A stretch of DNA of 64,000 nucleotides from an uncultured Pseudodesulfovibrio sp. (GCF_963662885.1 NZ_OY760055.1:506001-570000); one strand, 5' to 3'; counted from the first letter of the stretch, positions 52,843 to 63,013 are shown. Notes: generated by a model not told the origin, from the letters alone. Program-made: numbers and translations.

Positions 52843-55143
52843 ATGTTGAAGCGAGCCATGTTTGTGGCCATTTTCCTGTGTCTGGTCTGCCACCTCGCCG
52901 CGCCCTCCGCCGTATGGGCCGCGTCCCCGGCCGCCGTTTCCGCAATGACCGGTGGGACCGCCAAAAAGGGCGCCAAGGAAAAGGACACGGTCATACCGCC
53001 CAACGCCACGCCGAGCCAGCTCAATGAAATACTGGCCTCCATGAGCGACCAGCAGGTCCGCCGCATGCTCATCGAGGAGTTGCGCAAGGACGCGGTGCCT
53101 CCGGCAGCGGACGACGGCCCCAAAGGCATTGCGGGCGCCATCGTCCATGTCCGGCAAATGGTCCAGAAGGTCCGGGAACGGTTCGCCTATCTTTTCTCCG
53201 GAGCGGCAGAGGCTCCGAGGCTGTTGCCCGAGGCCTTTCGCAAGTCCCTGACCGGTGCGGGCGTGCACCCGCCCGGAGAACTGGGGCTGGGCCTGCTCAC
53301 GGTCACGTTGTTGTGGTTCCTGGCGCGCTGGTTCGTTGCCCGGCGGTTGTCCGGCCTGCGCAAGCGCATCGAGGACGTGGACGCGAGCGCATCCCTGCCG
53401 GTCAAGGCGGGGCGGCTGTTGGTCCGTGCCTTTTTCGACGTGCTTGCTGTGGCCTGCGTGGCCCTGATCACCCTGATCCCGTATCTTCTGATTTTCAACG
53501 AGCCCGCCAAGGGCCGACCGGTCATCTTCGTCTGGCTGGCCGCCATGCTCATCGTGGAGGTGGTCCGGCTGGCGACGCGTCTGGTTTTGGCCCCTGACAT
53601 GGGCGCCATCCGTTTCCTGCCCCTTACGGACAACGCGGCCCGTTATCTCTACAAATGGATCGTACGCGTGGCCTGGGTGGCTGCTGCGGGCATCCTGGCC
53701 AGCTCCCTGGTGGGCATGACCCGTGGCAGCGAACTGGTCTTTCTGCTTATCGTGGCCACCACCGGGTTCATCATTGCGGCCATGGTCAGTCTGCTGGCGC
53801 TGTGGAACAAGCGGCCGGTGGCCGAGGCCATCCGCAGGGCCGCCCCGCCCCGCAGCCTGCGTTACCAACTGGCAGGGACCTGGCACGTGGGCGTCATCGT
53901 CTACGCTTTGGGCTTCTGGTTCTTCTGGGTGGCCGCCATGCTGGTTTTCGGCAATCACGCCATGCTGACCGGCATCTACACTCTGCTTCTGGCCCCGGCT
54001 TACCTGCTGGTGGACTGGGGCTGCCAGCGTCTGGTCGGCTTTGCCGCCGGGCTGGCCGAAACGCCGCTGGATGACGCTGACGAGGAAACCGTGGTGGTGG
54101 AGGGCGTGCCCAACATCAGCCGATTCCAGCACTTCCTGTCTGTCGGCTTCAGGATTCTGGTCCTGGCCGGGGCCGGGTTCCTGTTGCTCCGCATATGGGG
54201 CATTGATCTGGCCTTTGGCGAGGCCACGGTGGGCGCGGGCTTCGACATCCTGCTGACCCTGGTTCTGGCCTACATATTCTGGGTGTTCATTTCGAACTAC
54301 ATCGAGCGGCGGCTCAAGGCCAAGGACGAGTCCGGCGAAGAACATGGCGAAGGAGAAGGCGGAGGAGGCCCCGGCGGCGACCGGTTCTCGACTCTGCTGC
54401 AACTGGTCAAGAAGTTCATCTTCGCGGGCCTGTCCGTGATCACCGTGCTGATCATCCTCTCCTCGCTGGGCGTTGACATCGGTCCGCTCATCGCCGGTGC
54501 GTCGGTCTTCGGCATCGCCATCGGCTTCGGCGCGCAAACCCTGGTCAAGGACATCATCTCCGGCATCTTCTTCCTCATGGACGACGCCTTCAGGGTGGGC
54601 GACTACATCATCGTGGGCAGCGCCATGGGTACGGTGGAGGAAATATCGGTCCGCTCCTTTAAGCTGCGGCACCATCTGGGGCCGCTGTACACCATTCCTT
54701 TCGGGTCCATCAAAGAGGTCCAGAACATGACCCGCGACTGGGCGGTCATGAAGCTGCAATACCTGGTTCCGTTCGATACGGACATCCAGGAGATCAAGAA
54801 GATCATCAAGAAGATCAACAAGGAAATCAGGGCGGTGCCTGAGCTCAACGAGTTCATGCTGTCCGATATCAAGAGCCAGGGCGTCAAGGCCATGGAACAG
54901 TACGGCATGCGTATGCGGGTCAAGTTCATGACCAAGCCCGGCGGCCAGTTCACCCTGCGCAAGCTGGTGCTGGCAAAGATGCGCAAGTACTTTGCCGAGG
55001 CGGGCATCGAGTTCGCCAAGCCGCGCGTGTCGGTACACATCCCCGAGCGGGAGCACCTGACCCCGGAGCAAGAGGCCCACGTGGCGGCGGCTGCGGCCCA
55101 GATCGTGGAAGAGGAACAGTCGGGCAAGAAGAAGAAACATTAG
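52843..55143 (+). CDS. Mechanosensitive ion channel (MscS family, large form)
   Basis: 766 residues. Signal peptide at 1-26 (AMFVAIFLCLVCHLAAPSAVWA), a periplasmic N-terminal region, then roughly eight to ten membrane helices. The MscS pore helix and beta domain are FGIAIGFGAQTLVKDIISGI and DDAFRVGDYIIVGSAMGTVE, followed by YTIPFGSIKEVQNMTRDW. Opens on membrane tension to release solutes. It resembles the long MscK/YbdG-type channels. Ribosome site GGGGG precedes ATG 52843. The C-terminus is Lys-rich. Confidence 0.92.
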   Translation: MLKRAMFVAIFLCLVCHLAAPSAVWAASPAAVSAMTGGTAKKGAKEKDTVIPPNATPSQLNEILASMSDQQVRRMLIEELRKDAVPPAADDGPKGIAGAIVHVRQMVQKVRERFAYLFSGAAEAPRLLPEAFRKSLTGAGVHPPGELGLGLLTVTLLWFLARWFVARRLSGLRKRIEDVDASASLPVKAGRLLVRAFFDVLAVACVALITLIPYLLIFNEPAKGRPVIFVWLAAMLIVEVVRLATRLVLAPDMGAIRFLPLTDNAARYLYKWIVRVAWVAAAGILASSLVGMTRGSELVFLLIVATTGFIIAAMVSLLALWNKRPVAEAIRRAAPPRSLRYQLAGTWHVGVIVYALGFWFFWVAAMLVFGNHAMLTGIYTLLLAPAYLLVDWGCQRLVGFAAGLAETPLDDADEETVVVEGVPNISRFQHFLSVGFRILVLAGAGFLLLRIWGIDLAFGEATVGAGFDILLTLVLAYIFWVFISNYIERRLKAKDESGEEHGEGEGGGGPGGDRFSTLLQLVKKFIFAGLSVITVLIILSSLGVDIGPLIAGASVFGIAIGFGAQTLVKDIISGIFFLMDDAFRVGDYIIVGSAMGTVEEISVRSFKLRHHLGPLYTIPFGSIKEVQNMTRDWAVMKLQYLVPFDTDIQEIKKIIKKINKEIRAVPELNEFMLSDIKSQGVKAMEQYGMRMRVKFMTKPGGQFTLRKLVLAKMRKYFAEAGIEFAKPRVSVHIPEREHLTPEQEAHVAAAAAQIVEEEQSGKKKKH

Positions 55144-55181
55144 CAGGGCGGGGTCGTTCCCCGGCTTGCGGACGGAGCATC

Positions 55182-55553
55182 ATGGCGTTTGATCTGACCT
55201 TCGAAATCCGTGATGGGTACATAGTCGGCCTCGTCATCGGCCTGATCGACACCCCGGAGGCATTGCTGCACAAGATTCGGACCATGGTCCACAAGGGCCT
55301 GGATTCGAACATGACCCGTTTCCTCATGGACGAGCGCGGCCTGGATCTGCGCCTGGAGGCCCACGACATCATCAAGGTGGCCAACCGCCTGGAAGAACGG
55401 AACGTCCAGTCTCTGGGCGGGCGGTCCGCCTGTCTGTGCAAGCCCGCCTCATTCGACCTGTACCGGGCCTGCGAGACCATCTATCACAACCGCTCCCTGA
55501 GCTATAAGGTATTCGGGGACGAAGCGGACGCCGTGGCCTGGCTGATGCGCTGA
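55182..55553 (+). CDS. SpoIIAA/STAS-like small protein
   Basis: 123 residues, GGAG 6 bases before ATG 55182. Strands and helices as in the protein at 51566: LTFEIRDGYIVGLVIGLIDT, SNMTRFLMDERGLDLRLEAH, YRACETIYHNRSLSYKVFGD, EADAVAWLM. The C-terminal pattern (I..NRSL.Y.V..D...A..WL) closely matches that protein, so the two are paralogues 3.2 kb apart on opposite strands. Function unknown. Confidence 0.7.
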   Translation: MAFDLTFEIRDGYIVGLVIGLIDTPEALLHKIRTMVHKGLDSNMTRFLMDERGLDLRLEAHDIIKVANRLEERNVQSLGGRSACLCKPASFDLYRACETIYHNRSLSYKVFGDEADAVAWLMR

Positions 55554-55628
55554 TCGCGTCTTTTCTTGCGGACACTTTCGGGTTAGGGTGGCCCATTGCC
55601 CAACCAAACCCCACCAGGAGCCCAGCCT

Positions 55629-57734
55629 TTGACCCTCAAGGACAACCTGTACGCCTTTTTCCATCCCGACACCGTGGCCGTGATCGGGGCATCCTCCACC
55701 CCAGGCAAGGTGGGCCACACCATCGTGACCAACATGCTTTCGGCCGGGTATACCGGCAAGCTCCTGCCCGTTAATCCCAAGGGCGGAGTGATAGAGGGAT
55801 TGCCCGTTACCTCGGACATCGGCGACCTGCCGCGCGGCCTGGATCTGGCTGTGATCGCGGTGCCGCCCAGATTCGTGGTCGAGGCCGTGCGCGATCTCGG
55901 AAAGATCGGGACCAAGTCGGCCATCGTCATCACCGCCGGGTTCAAGGAGGCGGGCAAGGAAGGGTACGACCTCGAGCAGGAGCTGAAGGCAATCTGCGAG
56001 GAGTACGACATCAGCCTGCTCGGGCCCAACTGTCTGGGCATGATGAACGGCGCGGCCGGGGTCAACGCCTCGTTCGCCGCAGGCCAGCCCGGTCTCGGCT
56101 CCATCGCCTTTTTCTCCCAGTCAGGAGCCCTGTGCGTGGCCATCCTGGACTGGGCGCTGGGCGCGAACATCGGTTTTTCCAAGTTCGTTTCCCTGGGCAA
56201 CAAGGCGGTCCTGGACGAGGCGGACATGCTCGAATACCTCAACAAGGACGAGGAGACCAAGGTCATCCTCGGCTACGTCGAGAACGTGGAGCACGGCGAG
56301 GAATTTTTGAAACAGGCTCGTCGGGCCAGCCTGAACAAACCGGTGATCATGATCAAGTCGGGCACCACGGCGGCCGGAGCCAAGGCGGCCAGCTCGCATA
56401 CCGGTGCCATTGCCGGTTCCGATCAGAGCTACACTGCCGCCTTCCACCAGTCCGGGGTCATCCGGGTGGGCGACGTGGCCACCCTGTTCAATCTGGCCCA
56501 GGCCTTTTCGAGCCAGCCTCTGCCCAAGGGCCCGAACCTGGCGGTAGTCACCAACGCGGGCGGGCCGGGTATCCTGGCCGCCGACGCCGCGGACCGCTCG
56601 AAGCTGTCCATGGCCGAACTTTCCCCCAGGACCATCGAGAAACTCCAGGACTTTCTCCCCAGCTACGCAGCCTTCTACAACCCGGTGGACATCGTGGCCG
56701 ACGCGGACGCCAAGCGCTACCGCCAGACCCTGGACGTCATCGGCGAGGACCCCATGGTCCATTCCATCCTGGTCGTGCTTACGCCCACTGCCTCTGTGGA
56801 GATCGAAAAGGCCGCCGAGGCGGTCATCCGCACGGCACGAAAATGGGCCAAGCCGGTCTTTGCCTGCTTCATGGGCAAGACCAAGGTGGCCGGTGCGCGG
56901 AAGATGCTCATGGAAGCGGGCGTGCCGTGCTATTCCTTCCCGGAACCGGCGGTGCACTCCATCGAGACCATGTACCAGTACTACCTGTGGAAGAACCGTC
57001 CCGAGCCGGAGTACGCCGAGGTGACGCGGGATATGGACGCGGTCCGCAAGGTCATTGACGACCACCTGCGCCGCAGGCAGGCCGAGGTGGTGGAGTTCGA
57101 GGCCCAACAGGTGCTCAAGGCCTATGGCCTGCCCATCCCCCGGACCACGCTGGCCCGCACCTCGGACGAGGCCGTGGCCGCCGCCGAGGAGATCGGCTAC
57201 CCCGTGGTTCTCAAGATCGCTTCGCCGAACATCTCGCACAAGACCGACGTGGGCGGGGTGGCGGTCAACCTGGGCAGCGCGCACGAAGTCATGGAGACGT
57301 TCAAGGAAATCACGGCCCGTGCCCAGCGGATGCGTCGTGACGCCTATATCGCCGGCTGTCTTGTCCAGGAGATGGCCCCTCCGGGCGTGCGCGAGGTGAT
57401 CATCGGGTTCAAGCGGGACGAACAGTTCGGGCCCATGCTCATGTTCGGCCTGGGCGGGGTGTACGTGGAGATCATGAAGGACATTTCCTTCAAGCTCGCG
57501 CCCCTGTCCAAACAGGACGCCTTCGAGATCGTGCGGGAGATCAAGTCCTACATGCTGCTCAAAGGGCTCAAGGGCGAGAAACCCGTGAACTTCGCCGCAC
57601 TGGAAGAGATCATCATGGTCATGTCCCGGCTGGCCCTGGACCTGCCCGAGGTGCTGGAGGCCGAGTTCAACCCGATCCTGGTCAACAACGAGCGCGCTCT
57701 GGTCGCGGACGTGCGCATGACCCTGCGGGTCTAG
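55629..57734 (+). CDS. ADP-forming acyl-CoA synthetase (acetate-CoA ligase type, fused subunits)
   Basis: 701 residues. TTG 55629 is favoured since CAGGAG lies 8 bases upstream; TTG 55596 is a longer option. Subunit-alpha part (1-460): CoA-binding (FHPDTVAVIGASSTPGKVG), GPNCLGMMNG, and SSHTGAIAGSDQ with the phospho-His. Beta part (~470-700): ATP-grasp domain (ARTSDEAVAAAEEIGYPVVLK, KTDVGGVAVNLG, EAEFNPILVNN). It turns acyl-CoA, ADP and phosphate into the acid, CoA and ATP, giving ATP in fermentative or organic-acid metabolism. Convergent with the tautomerase gene 7 bases away. Confidence 0.93.
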   Translation: MTLKDNLYAFFHPDTVAVIGASSTPGKVGHTIVTNMLSAGYTGKLLPVNPKGGVIEGLPVTSDIGDLPRGLDLAVIAVPPRFVVEAVRDLGKIGTKSAIVITAGFKEAGKEGYDLEQELKAICEEYDISLLGPNCLGMMNGAAGVNASFAAGQPGLGSIAFFSQSGALCVAILDWALGANIGFSKFVSLGNKAVLDEADMLEYLNKDEETKVILGYVENVEHGEEFLKQARRASLNKPVIMIKSGTTAAGAKAASSHTGAIAGSDQSYTAAFHQSGVIRVGDVATLFNLAQAFSSQPLPKGPNLAVVTNAGGPGILAADAADRSKLSMAELSPRTIEKLQDFLPSYAAFYNPVDIVADADAKRYRQTLDVIGEDPMVHSILVVLTPTASVEIEKAAEAVIRTARKWAKPVFACFMGKTKVAGARKMLMEAGVPCYSFPEPAVHSIETMYQYYLWKNRPEPEYAEVTRDMDAVRKVIDDHLRRRQAEVVEFEAQQVLKAYGLPIPRTTLARTSDEAVAAAEEIGYPVVLKIASPNISHKTDVGGVAVNLGSAHEVMETFKEITARAQRMRRDAYIAGCLVQEMAPPGVREVIIGFKRDEQFGPMLMFGLGGVYVEIMKDISFKLAPLSKQDAFEIVREIKSYMLLKGLKGEKPVNFAALEEIIMVMSRLALDLPEVLEAEFNPILVNNERALVADVRMTLRV

Positions 57735-57741
57735 TCCGGGG

Positions 57742-57939
57742 TCACTTCTTCCTGAGTTCGGTCACGGACTCGCCGCCGATGCCCCAGTTGTCGGTGTCCA
57801 CTTCGTCTATGATCACGAACGTGGTCTTGGGATTCTTGCCGAGCACCTCGGCCAGCAGGTCGGTCACGCCCTGAATGAGCCGCTGCTTCTGCTCCGTGGT
57901 CGCGCCTTCTTTGGTGATGCGGATGTTGACGAACGGCAA
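57742..57939 (-). CDS. 4-Oxalocrotonate tautomerase family protein
   Basis: 65 residues; TTG start at 57939 with GGGAG 6 bases upstream. MPFVNIRITKEGATTEQKQR places the catalytic Pro directly after the initiator, as in 4-OT/DmpI. A typical length for the family. Physiological substrate unknown. Confidence 0.88.
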   Translation of the reverse strand: MPFVNIRITKEGATTEQKQRLIQGVTDLLAEVLGKNPKTTFVIIDEVDTDNWGIGGESVTELRKK

Positions 57940-57964
57940 GCTATTCTCCCTTTGCGGTTTGTAT

Positions 57965-59365
57965 TCAAAGCGGCAGGGCGACGGTCACTGTGGTGCCGTG
58001 CTCCTCGGATGACACCATGTCTATGCGTCCGCCCATGACCTCGACCATGAGCCGGGCGGAATACGTACCGAGCCCTGTGCCCGAGCGTTTTCCGGCGGTG
58101 GCGTATTTGCCGAAGAAATCGGTGCGCACGGCCTCGGGCACCACGGCGGGGTTGTGTACCGCCACAATGAACTCGCCGTCGGCCTGCATGCGCATGGTGA
58201 CCTTGTCGCCGGATTGGGATGCCTCGATGCCGTTTTTGACCAGGTTCGCCAGAACCGCATAGAACAGGTTTTCTTCCGTGGACAGCGTCAGCGTGTCCTC
58301 CCGTGTCAGCACCCTGTCCTCGAAGAGAACCTCCAGGATCACGTTTTTTTGGACGGCCAACGCCTTGAGGTCGTCCGCGACTCTCCGGCAGTCGTACAGG
58401 ATGTCCACCTCGCCCGGAGCATATTCGTAGGTCCCGGTCTCCATTTTGTAGAGGTCCAGGGACCGGTTGATCAGGTCCATGCCGGTGTTTGCGGCATGGC
58501 GCATGTCCTCCAGCATCTCCTTCTGATCCGGGTCGATGGAAGTGTAGTTTTCCAGATAGGTGATGCCGTTGAGCACACCAAGAAGCGGGGTCTTGATGTC
58601 GTGGCGGGTGATCCTTTCCACGTCGGCGCGCAGCTGTTCCGTCTGTTGCCGCGAGCTTTCCTTGGCCGCTTCCTGGCTCAACAGGAGCAGGACAACGCCG
58701 AGCAGGGCTAAACTGATGATGACCGAGCCCACCGTGGCGTAAAGATTGAATCGTTCCAGTTCCCGTTTGGGGCCGGTTACGTCGAAGACGAGTTCGAACG
58801 CCCCCAAAAACTCCTTGCCGCGCATGAGCGGGATGAAGGCTTCCACCGTGTCGATGGTTGCGGTCCTTCCATTGATCGGCAGGCCCCTGAGCGAGCCCAG
58901 GCGGGCATACCGTTTGCCCTTGGCGATGACGTTCGTAAACTTCTTGTCGGTCTCGACGGCGCTGATTTCCACCGTGTTCGTGGAGTAGAGAATGGTGCCG
59001 TCCGGTGCGAATACACGGACCTTGAGGAGGCCGAAGTCGGTTTCCAGCCGATACACGTCAGCTAGAAAACGGGGCGTGTCCAGGACAACCGGGTCGAGGC
59101 GGGTGTGCTTGATGGACGGCGGTATGGTCAACACGGCCAGGCGCCGTGCCGAGTCCACGAAGGTGTCCACCATGATCTTTGTGTAGGCAGGGTAGATGAC
59201 CAGGGAATTGGCCAGGGGCAGGGCGATCGCGCAGAGCACGGACAGGACCAGGATGCCGAGCAGTGGGTAGCGGCGGCCGCCCTGTTTGCGGCGGTTGAAC
59301 AGCAACCAGCGCAGCCCCCCGGAAGGGGTGCGTTCGGTCTTGTCCTGGTTCCCGCTGTCGGCCAT
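57965..59365 (-). CDS. Membrane sensor histidine kinase
   Basis: 466 residues from ATG 59365; the frame reaches 59440 without support. One membrane helix (YPLLGILVLSVLCAIALPLA, ~25-45), a periplasmic sensor of about 160 residues, a second helix (ATVGSVIISLALLGVVLLLL), then HisKA (RITRHDIKTPLLGVLNGI, phospho-His ~290) and HATPase (LANLVKNGIEAS, GKYATAGKRSGTGLGTYSAR). No response regulator is adjacent. Signal unknown. Confidence 0.9.
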   Translation of the reverse strand: MADSGNQDKTERTPSGGLRWLLFNRRKQGGRRYPLLGILVLSVLCAIALPLANSLVIYPAYTKIMVDTFVDSARRLAVLTIPPSIKHTRLDPVVLDTPRFLADVYRLETDFGLLKVRVFAPDGTILYSTNTVEISAVETDKKFTNVIAKGKRYARLGSLRGLPINGRTATIDTVEAFIPLMRGKEFLGAFELVFDVTGPKRELERFNLYATVGSVIISLALLGVVLLLLSQEAAKESSRQQTEQLRADVERITRHDIKTPLLGVLNGITYLENYTSIDPDQKEMLEDMRHAANTGMDLINRSLDLYKMETGTYEYAPGEVDILYDCRRVADDLKALAVQKNVILEVLFEDRVLTREDTLTLSTEENLFYAVLANLVKNGIEASQSGDKVTMRMQADGEFIVAVHNPAVVPEAVRTDFFGKYATAGKRSGTGLGTYSARLMVEVMGGRIDMVSSEEHGTTVTVALPL

Positions 59366-59470
59366 GGGCGTTAGCTCTCCTGGAATGAATGTGCTGAGCG
59401 TTTGTCGCCCCAAACATAGCAGATGAGGAGATTCTGGCAAGGGAGTCGGCGGAGACCGCCGGGAAAAGGC

Positions 59471-60259
59471 TTAGTCCGAGAGCATCATCCCGGCGATCTC
59501 GCGCAGGATTTTAGCGCCGACCATGGCCGTGACCCCGTTCAGGTCCCGGTCAGGGTTCAGCTCCACGATGTCCGCTCCGATGATCGGCGCGTCGACCGCG
59601 TGCAGCACGTCCAGCAGTTCGCGTGTGGTCATGCCGCCCGGTTCGTGATGGGAGATGCCCGGGGCAAAGGCCGGGTCCAGGGCGTCCAGGTCCACGCTGA
59701 CGTAAACCGGCGTGTCAAAGGAGAGAACGGGCCAGTGCGCCCGGTCCTTCATCTCCAGCCACTGAATGCCGAATTTCTCCCGTTGTTCCCGCTGGTGCCC
59801 GTGGGCAGTGCGTATGCCCACGGAGACGAGTCGGGTGCACAATCCCTCCTCCATGATCCTGGCGAACGGGCAGGCGTGGGAGTACGGGTTGCCCTCGAAC
59901 TCATGGTAACAGTCCGGGTGGGCGTCGAAGTGCAGGATGGTGAAGTCGCCCACGGCACGCTTCATGCCCCGTACCAGAGGGTAGGTCACGGAATGGTCGC
60001 CGCCCAGGAATATGGGGCGACCCGATCTGCCGATCTCGGCCGCGGTCTCTTCGATGACCTTGAAGGCCGTGTCCCGGTCGCTCAGGTCGAGCGCGCCCCG
60101 GTGGTCGAGGACCGGCCCCAGATCGAAGCCGGTCTCGGTCCACAGGTTGGCCGAATCGCAGTGCAGCGCCTCGACCAGGGAGAAAGGCCCCCTGGCCGAG
60201 CCGCGCAGATAGGACGAGTTGTGGTCCAGAGGGACCCCTATGACCGGAATACGCCGCAT
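59471..60259 (-). CDS. speB: Arginase/agmatinase family enzyme
   Basis: 262 residues; AGGAG lies 9 bases before ATG 60259, inside the end of hslU's transcript. Manganese-binding motifs: IFLGGDHSVTYP, ILHFDAHPDCYHEFEG and YVSVDLDALDPAFAPG. Agmatinases cut agmatine to putrescine and urea; the C-terminal GADIVELNPDRD is typical of SpeB. Arginase or formiminoglutamase cannot be fully excluded. It follows hslU by 12 bases, an odd pairing seen in the same operon. Confidence 0.85.
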   Translation of the reverse strand: MRRIPVIGVPLDHNSSYLRGSARGPFSLVEALHCDSANLWTETGFDLGPVLDHRGALDLSDRDTAFKVIEETAAEIGRSGRPIFLGGDHSVTYPLVRGMKRAVGDFTILHFDAHPDCYHEFEGNPYSHACPFARIMEEGLCTRLVSVGIRTAHGHQREQREKFGIQWLEMKDRAHWPVLSFDTPVYVSVDLDALDPAFAPGISHHEPGGMTTRELLDVLHAVDAPIIGADIVELNPDRDLNGVTAMVGAKILREIAGMMLSD

Positions 60260-60271
60260 CCGAGGGAACTC

Positions 60272-61651
60272 CTAGAGGATATACCGTGACAGGTCGCGGT
60301 TTTCAATGACCTCGTCGAGTTGGGCGAGGACGTAGTCCCGGTCGATGACGATCTTGTTGCCGGACTTGTCCGGGGCCTCGAAGGACAGGTTGGCCAGAAT
60401 CTTCTCCATGATGGTGTAGAGCCTGCGCGCGCCGATGTTCTCGGTTTCCTCGTTGATCTTCTCGGCCGTGGCCGCGATTTCTTCGAGGGCTTCCCTGGTG
60501 TAGTCGATGGATACGCCTTCGGTCTCGAGCAGCGCCTTGTACTGGACGGTCAGGGCGTTCTTCGGCTCGGTCAGGATCTTGTAGAATTCCTCCTTGTGCA
60601 GGGAGGCCAGCTCCTCGCGCAGCGGGAAACGGCCCTGCAACTCGGGGATGAGATCCGACGGTTTGGCGAAGTGGAACGCGCCCGCGGCGATGAACAGGAT
60701 GTGGTCGGTCTTGACCATGCCGTACTTGGTGTTGACCACGCTGCCTTCCACGATGGGCAGCAGGTCTCGCTGCACGCCCTCGCGGGACACGTCGGCCGAG
60801 CCGCCCTGGTCGTGGCGCGAGGCGATCTTGTCCATCTCGTCCACGAACAGGATGCCCTGTTGCTCAACGCGCTCCCGCGCCAGCTCGTTGACCGCGTCCG
60901 GGTCGATGAGCTTGTCGGCTTCTTCGTCGATGAGCACCTGGTAGGCGTCCTTGATCTTCATCTTGCGGGCCTTGCGCTTGCCCGGGAACATGTTGGAAAA
61001 GGCGCTCTGCAGGTTGGAGCCCATCTCCTCCATGCCGGGGATGGCCATGATCTCGACGGACGCGCCGCTCTGGACCGTGACCTCCATCTCCACCTCGCGC
61101 TCGTCCAGTTGGCCCGAGCGGAACATCTGGCGGAACTTCTCGCGGGTGCCGTCCTCTTTGGGCGGTTCGATCTTTTCCACTTCGCCGTTCTGGGCGCCCT
61201 GGAAAAAGCCCATGGGACCGTTGTGCTGCGGTTTCTTGCCCGGCAGGAGCAGGTCCAGCAGGCGCTCCTCGGCGTTCTTTTCCGCCTTGATGCGGACCTT
61301 TTCGGTCTCTTCCTTGCGGACCATGTTCACGCCGATCTCCATCAGGTCGCGAATCATGGATTCCACGTCGCGGCCCACGTAACCCACCTCGGTGAACTTG
61401 GTGGCTTCCACCTTGAAGAACGGGCAGTTGGCCAGCCGTGCCAGACGGCGTGCGATCTCGGTCTTGCCCACGCCCGTGGGGCCCATCAAAATGATGTTCT
61501 TGGGCGCTATCTCGTCGCGCAGCTCAGGGTCGAGCTGCTGCCTGCGCCAACGGTTGCGCATGGCGATGGCCACCATTCGCTTGGCCGCTTCCTGGCCGAT
61601 GATGTATTTGTCCAGTTCCGATACGATTTCTCTGGGAGTCAGATTGCTCAT
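60272..61651 (-). CDS. hslU: ATP-dependent protease ATPase subunit HslU
   Basis: 459 residues; GGAGG precedes ATG 61651. MSNLTPREIVSELDKYIIGQ is the HslU start, ILMGPTGVGKTEIARRLA the Walker A, GILFVDEMDKIA the Walker B, and GRFPLREELASL the arginine-finger region; it ends with the RYIL tail that docks in HslV. Together with HslV it unfolds and degrades proteins. A 264-base gap with two hairpins separates it from hslV upstream. Confidence 0.97.
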   Translation of the reverse strand: MSNLTPREIVSELDKYIIGQEAAKRMVAIAMRNRWRRQQLDPELRDEIAPKNIILMGPTGVGKTEIARRLARLANCPFFKVEATKFTEVGYVGRDVESMIRDLMEIGVNMVRKEETEKVRIKAEKNAEERLLDLLLPGKKPQHNGPMGFFQGAQNGEVEKIEPPKEDGTREKFRQMFRSGQLDEREVEMEVTVQSGASVEIMAIPGMEEMGSNLQSAFSNMFPGKRKARKMKIKDAYQVLIDEEADKLIDPDAVNELARERVEQQGILFVDEMDKIASRHDQGGSADVSREGVQRDLLPIVEGSVVNTKYGMVKTDHILFIAAGAFHFAKPSDLIPELQGRFPLREELASLHKEEFYKILTEPKNALTVQYKALLETEGVSIDYTREALEEIAATAEKINEETENIGARRLYTIMEKILANLSFEAPDKSGNKIVIDRDYVLAQLDEVIENRDLSRYIL

Positions 61652-61668
61652 GTGGATGCCTCCGGCGG

Positions 61669-61704
61669 CCAGAGGGAAAACTTTTGTAAAAGTTTTTCCT
61701 CTGG
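61669..61704. repeat. Perfect hairpin between hslU and hslV (first)
   Basis: CCAGAGG…CCTCTGG flank AAAACTTTT-GT-AAAAGTTTT to make a stem of about 17 bp with one wobble pair. It lies 18 bases upstream of hslU and may slow or stop transcription from hslV, or be an intergenic repeat. Confidence 0.7.
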
Positions 61705-61865
61705 ACTCCTTTTCAAAACTTTTTATCGCACGCCTGTCGGCGTGGGAGTGGTTTCGATCAAACGGCGCGTCTTATTGAGTACGCACCCTTTACGTCGCCA
61801 TGTCGTCATTTCGTGTTCCTCGTCCCTTCCTGGCGGCGTGGCCCAAAAAGTTTGGAAGGGAGAGC

Positions 61866-61901
61866 GCGAGAGGGAAACCTTTTCAAAGGTTTCCCTCTCG
61901 C
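61866..61901. repeat. Perfect hairpin between hslU and hslV (second)
   Basis: GCGAGAGGGAAACCTTT and its exact complement form a 17-bp stem with a 2-base loop, 14 bases after the hslV stop. No T-run follows on either strand, so it is not a classical terminator. Confidence 0.7.
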
Positions 61902-61915
61902 ATCTTCATCTCAAT

Positions 61916-62455
<540 letters not shown>

Positions 62456-62464
62456 GGATTCTCC

Positions 62465-63013
62465 TTACAGGATGTCTTCGGCGATGCGCGACCAGGTGTT
62501 GAAGGCCGTTTCGCCGTGCAGGACCATGACGGCTTCCGAAACCAAACCTGACTCCAGCCCCTTTTTGAGGGTGGAGAGCGCGATGCGCGCCGCGTCTTCG
62601 ACCGGGTAGCCGTAGACGCCACAGGAAATGGCCGGGAAGGCCACGGTGCGTATGTCGTGTTGCTGGGCGAGCCGCAGGCTGTTCATGTAGGCATTGGACA
62701 ACAGCGCGGGCTCGTTGTCTTTGCCGCCGTGCCAGATGGGGCCGACGGTGTGGATGACGTGGGATGCGGGCAGATTGAAGCCCGGGGTCAGGACCGTTTC
62801 CCCCGGGGGCAGGGAGCCGATTTCCCGGATGATCTCCCGGCAGGCTGCCTGGAGCTTGTCGATACCGGCCGCGCGGTGGATGGCTCCATCCACGCCGCCT
62901 CCCCCGGCCAGCCGGGAATTGGCCGCGTTGACGATGGCGTCCACGTCAAGCCGGGTGATGTCGCCTTCGCGGACGGTGAGCCGTCCGGGGCCTGCGCTCC
63001 ATGTTTTCTGCAT
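62465..63013 (-). CDS. Macro-domain protein (O-acetyl-ADP-ribose deacetylase type)
   Basis: 182 residues from ATG 63013. ITRLDVDAIVNAANSRLAGG and GGVDGAIHRAAG are the ADP-ribose-binding loop and catalytic region of the MacroD/YmdB group; VIHTVGPIWHGG and FPAISCGVYGYP complete it. Hydrolyses O-acetyl-ADP-ribose or mono-ADP-ribose on proteins. It precedes hslV by 9 bases in the same direction. Confidence 0.93.
   Translation of the reverse strand: MQKTWSAGPGRLTVREGDITRLDVDAIVNAANSRLAGGGGVDGAIHRAAGIDKLQAACREIIREIGSLPPGETVLTPGFNLPASHVIHTVGPIWHGGKDNEPALLSNAYMNSLRLAQQHDIRTVAFPAISCGVYGYPVEDAARIALSTLKKGLESGLVSEAVMVLHGETAFNTWSRIAEDIL

Noticed and set aside
52822..55140. 772-codon minus-strand frame opposite the MscS channel
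   Set aside because: It is the antisense shadow of a clear MscS gene in GC-rich DNA; its Gln/His/Asp-rich composition is typical of such shadows.
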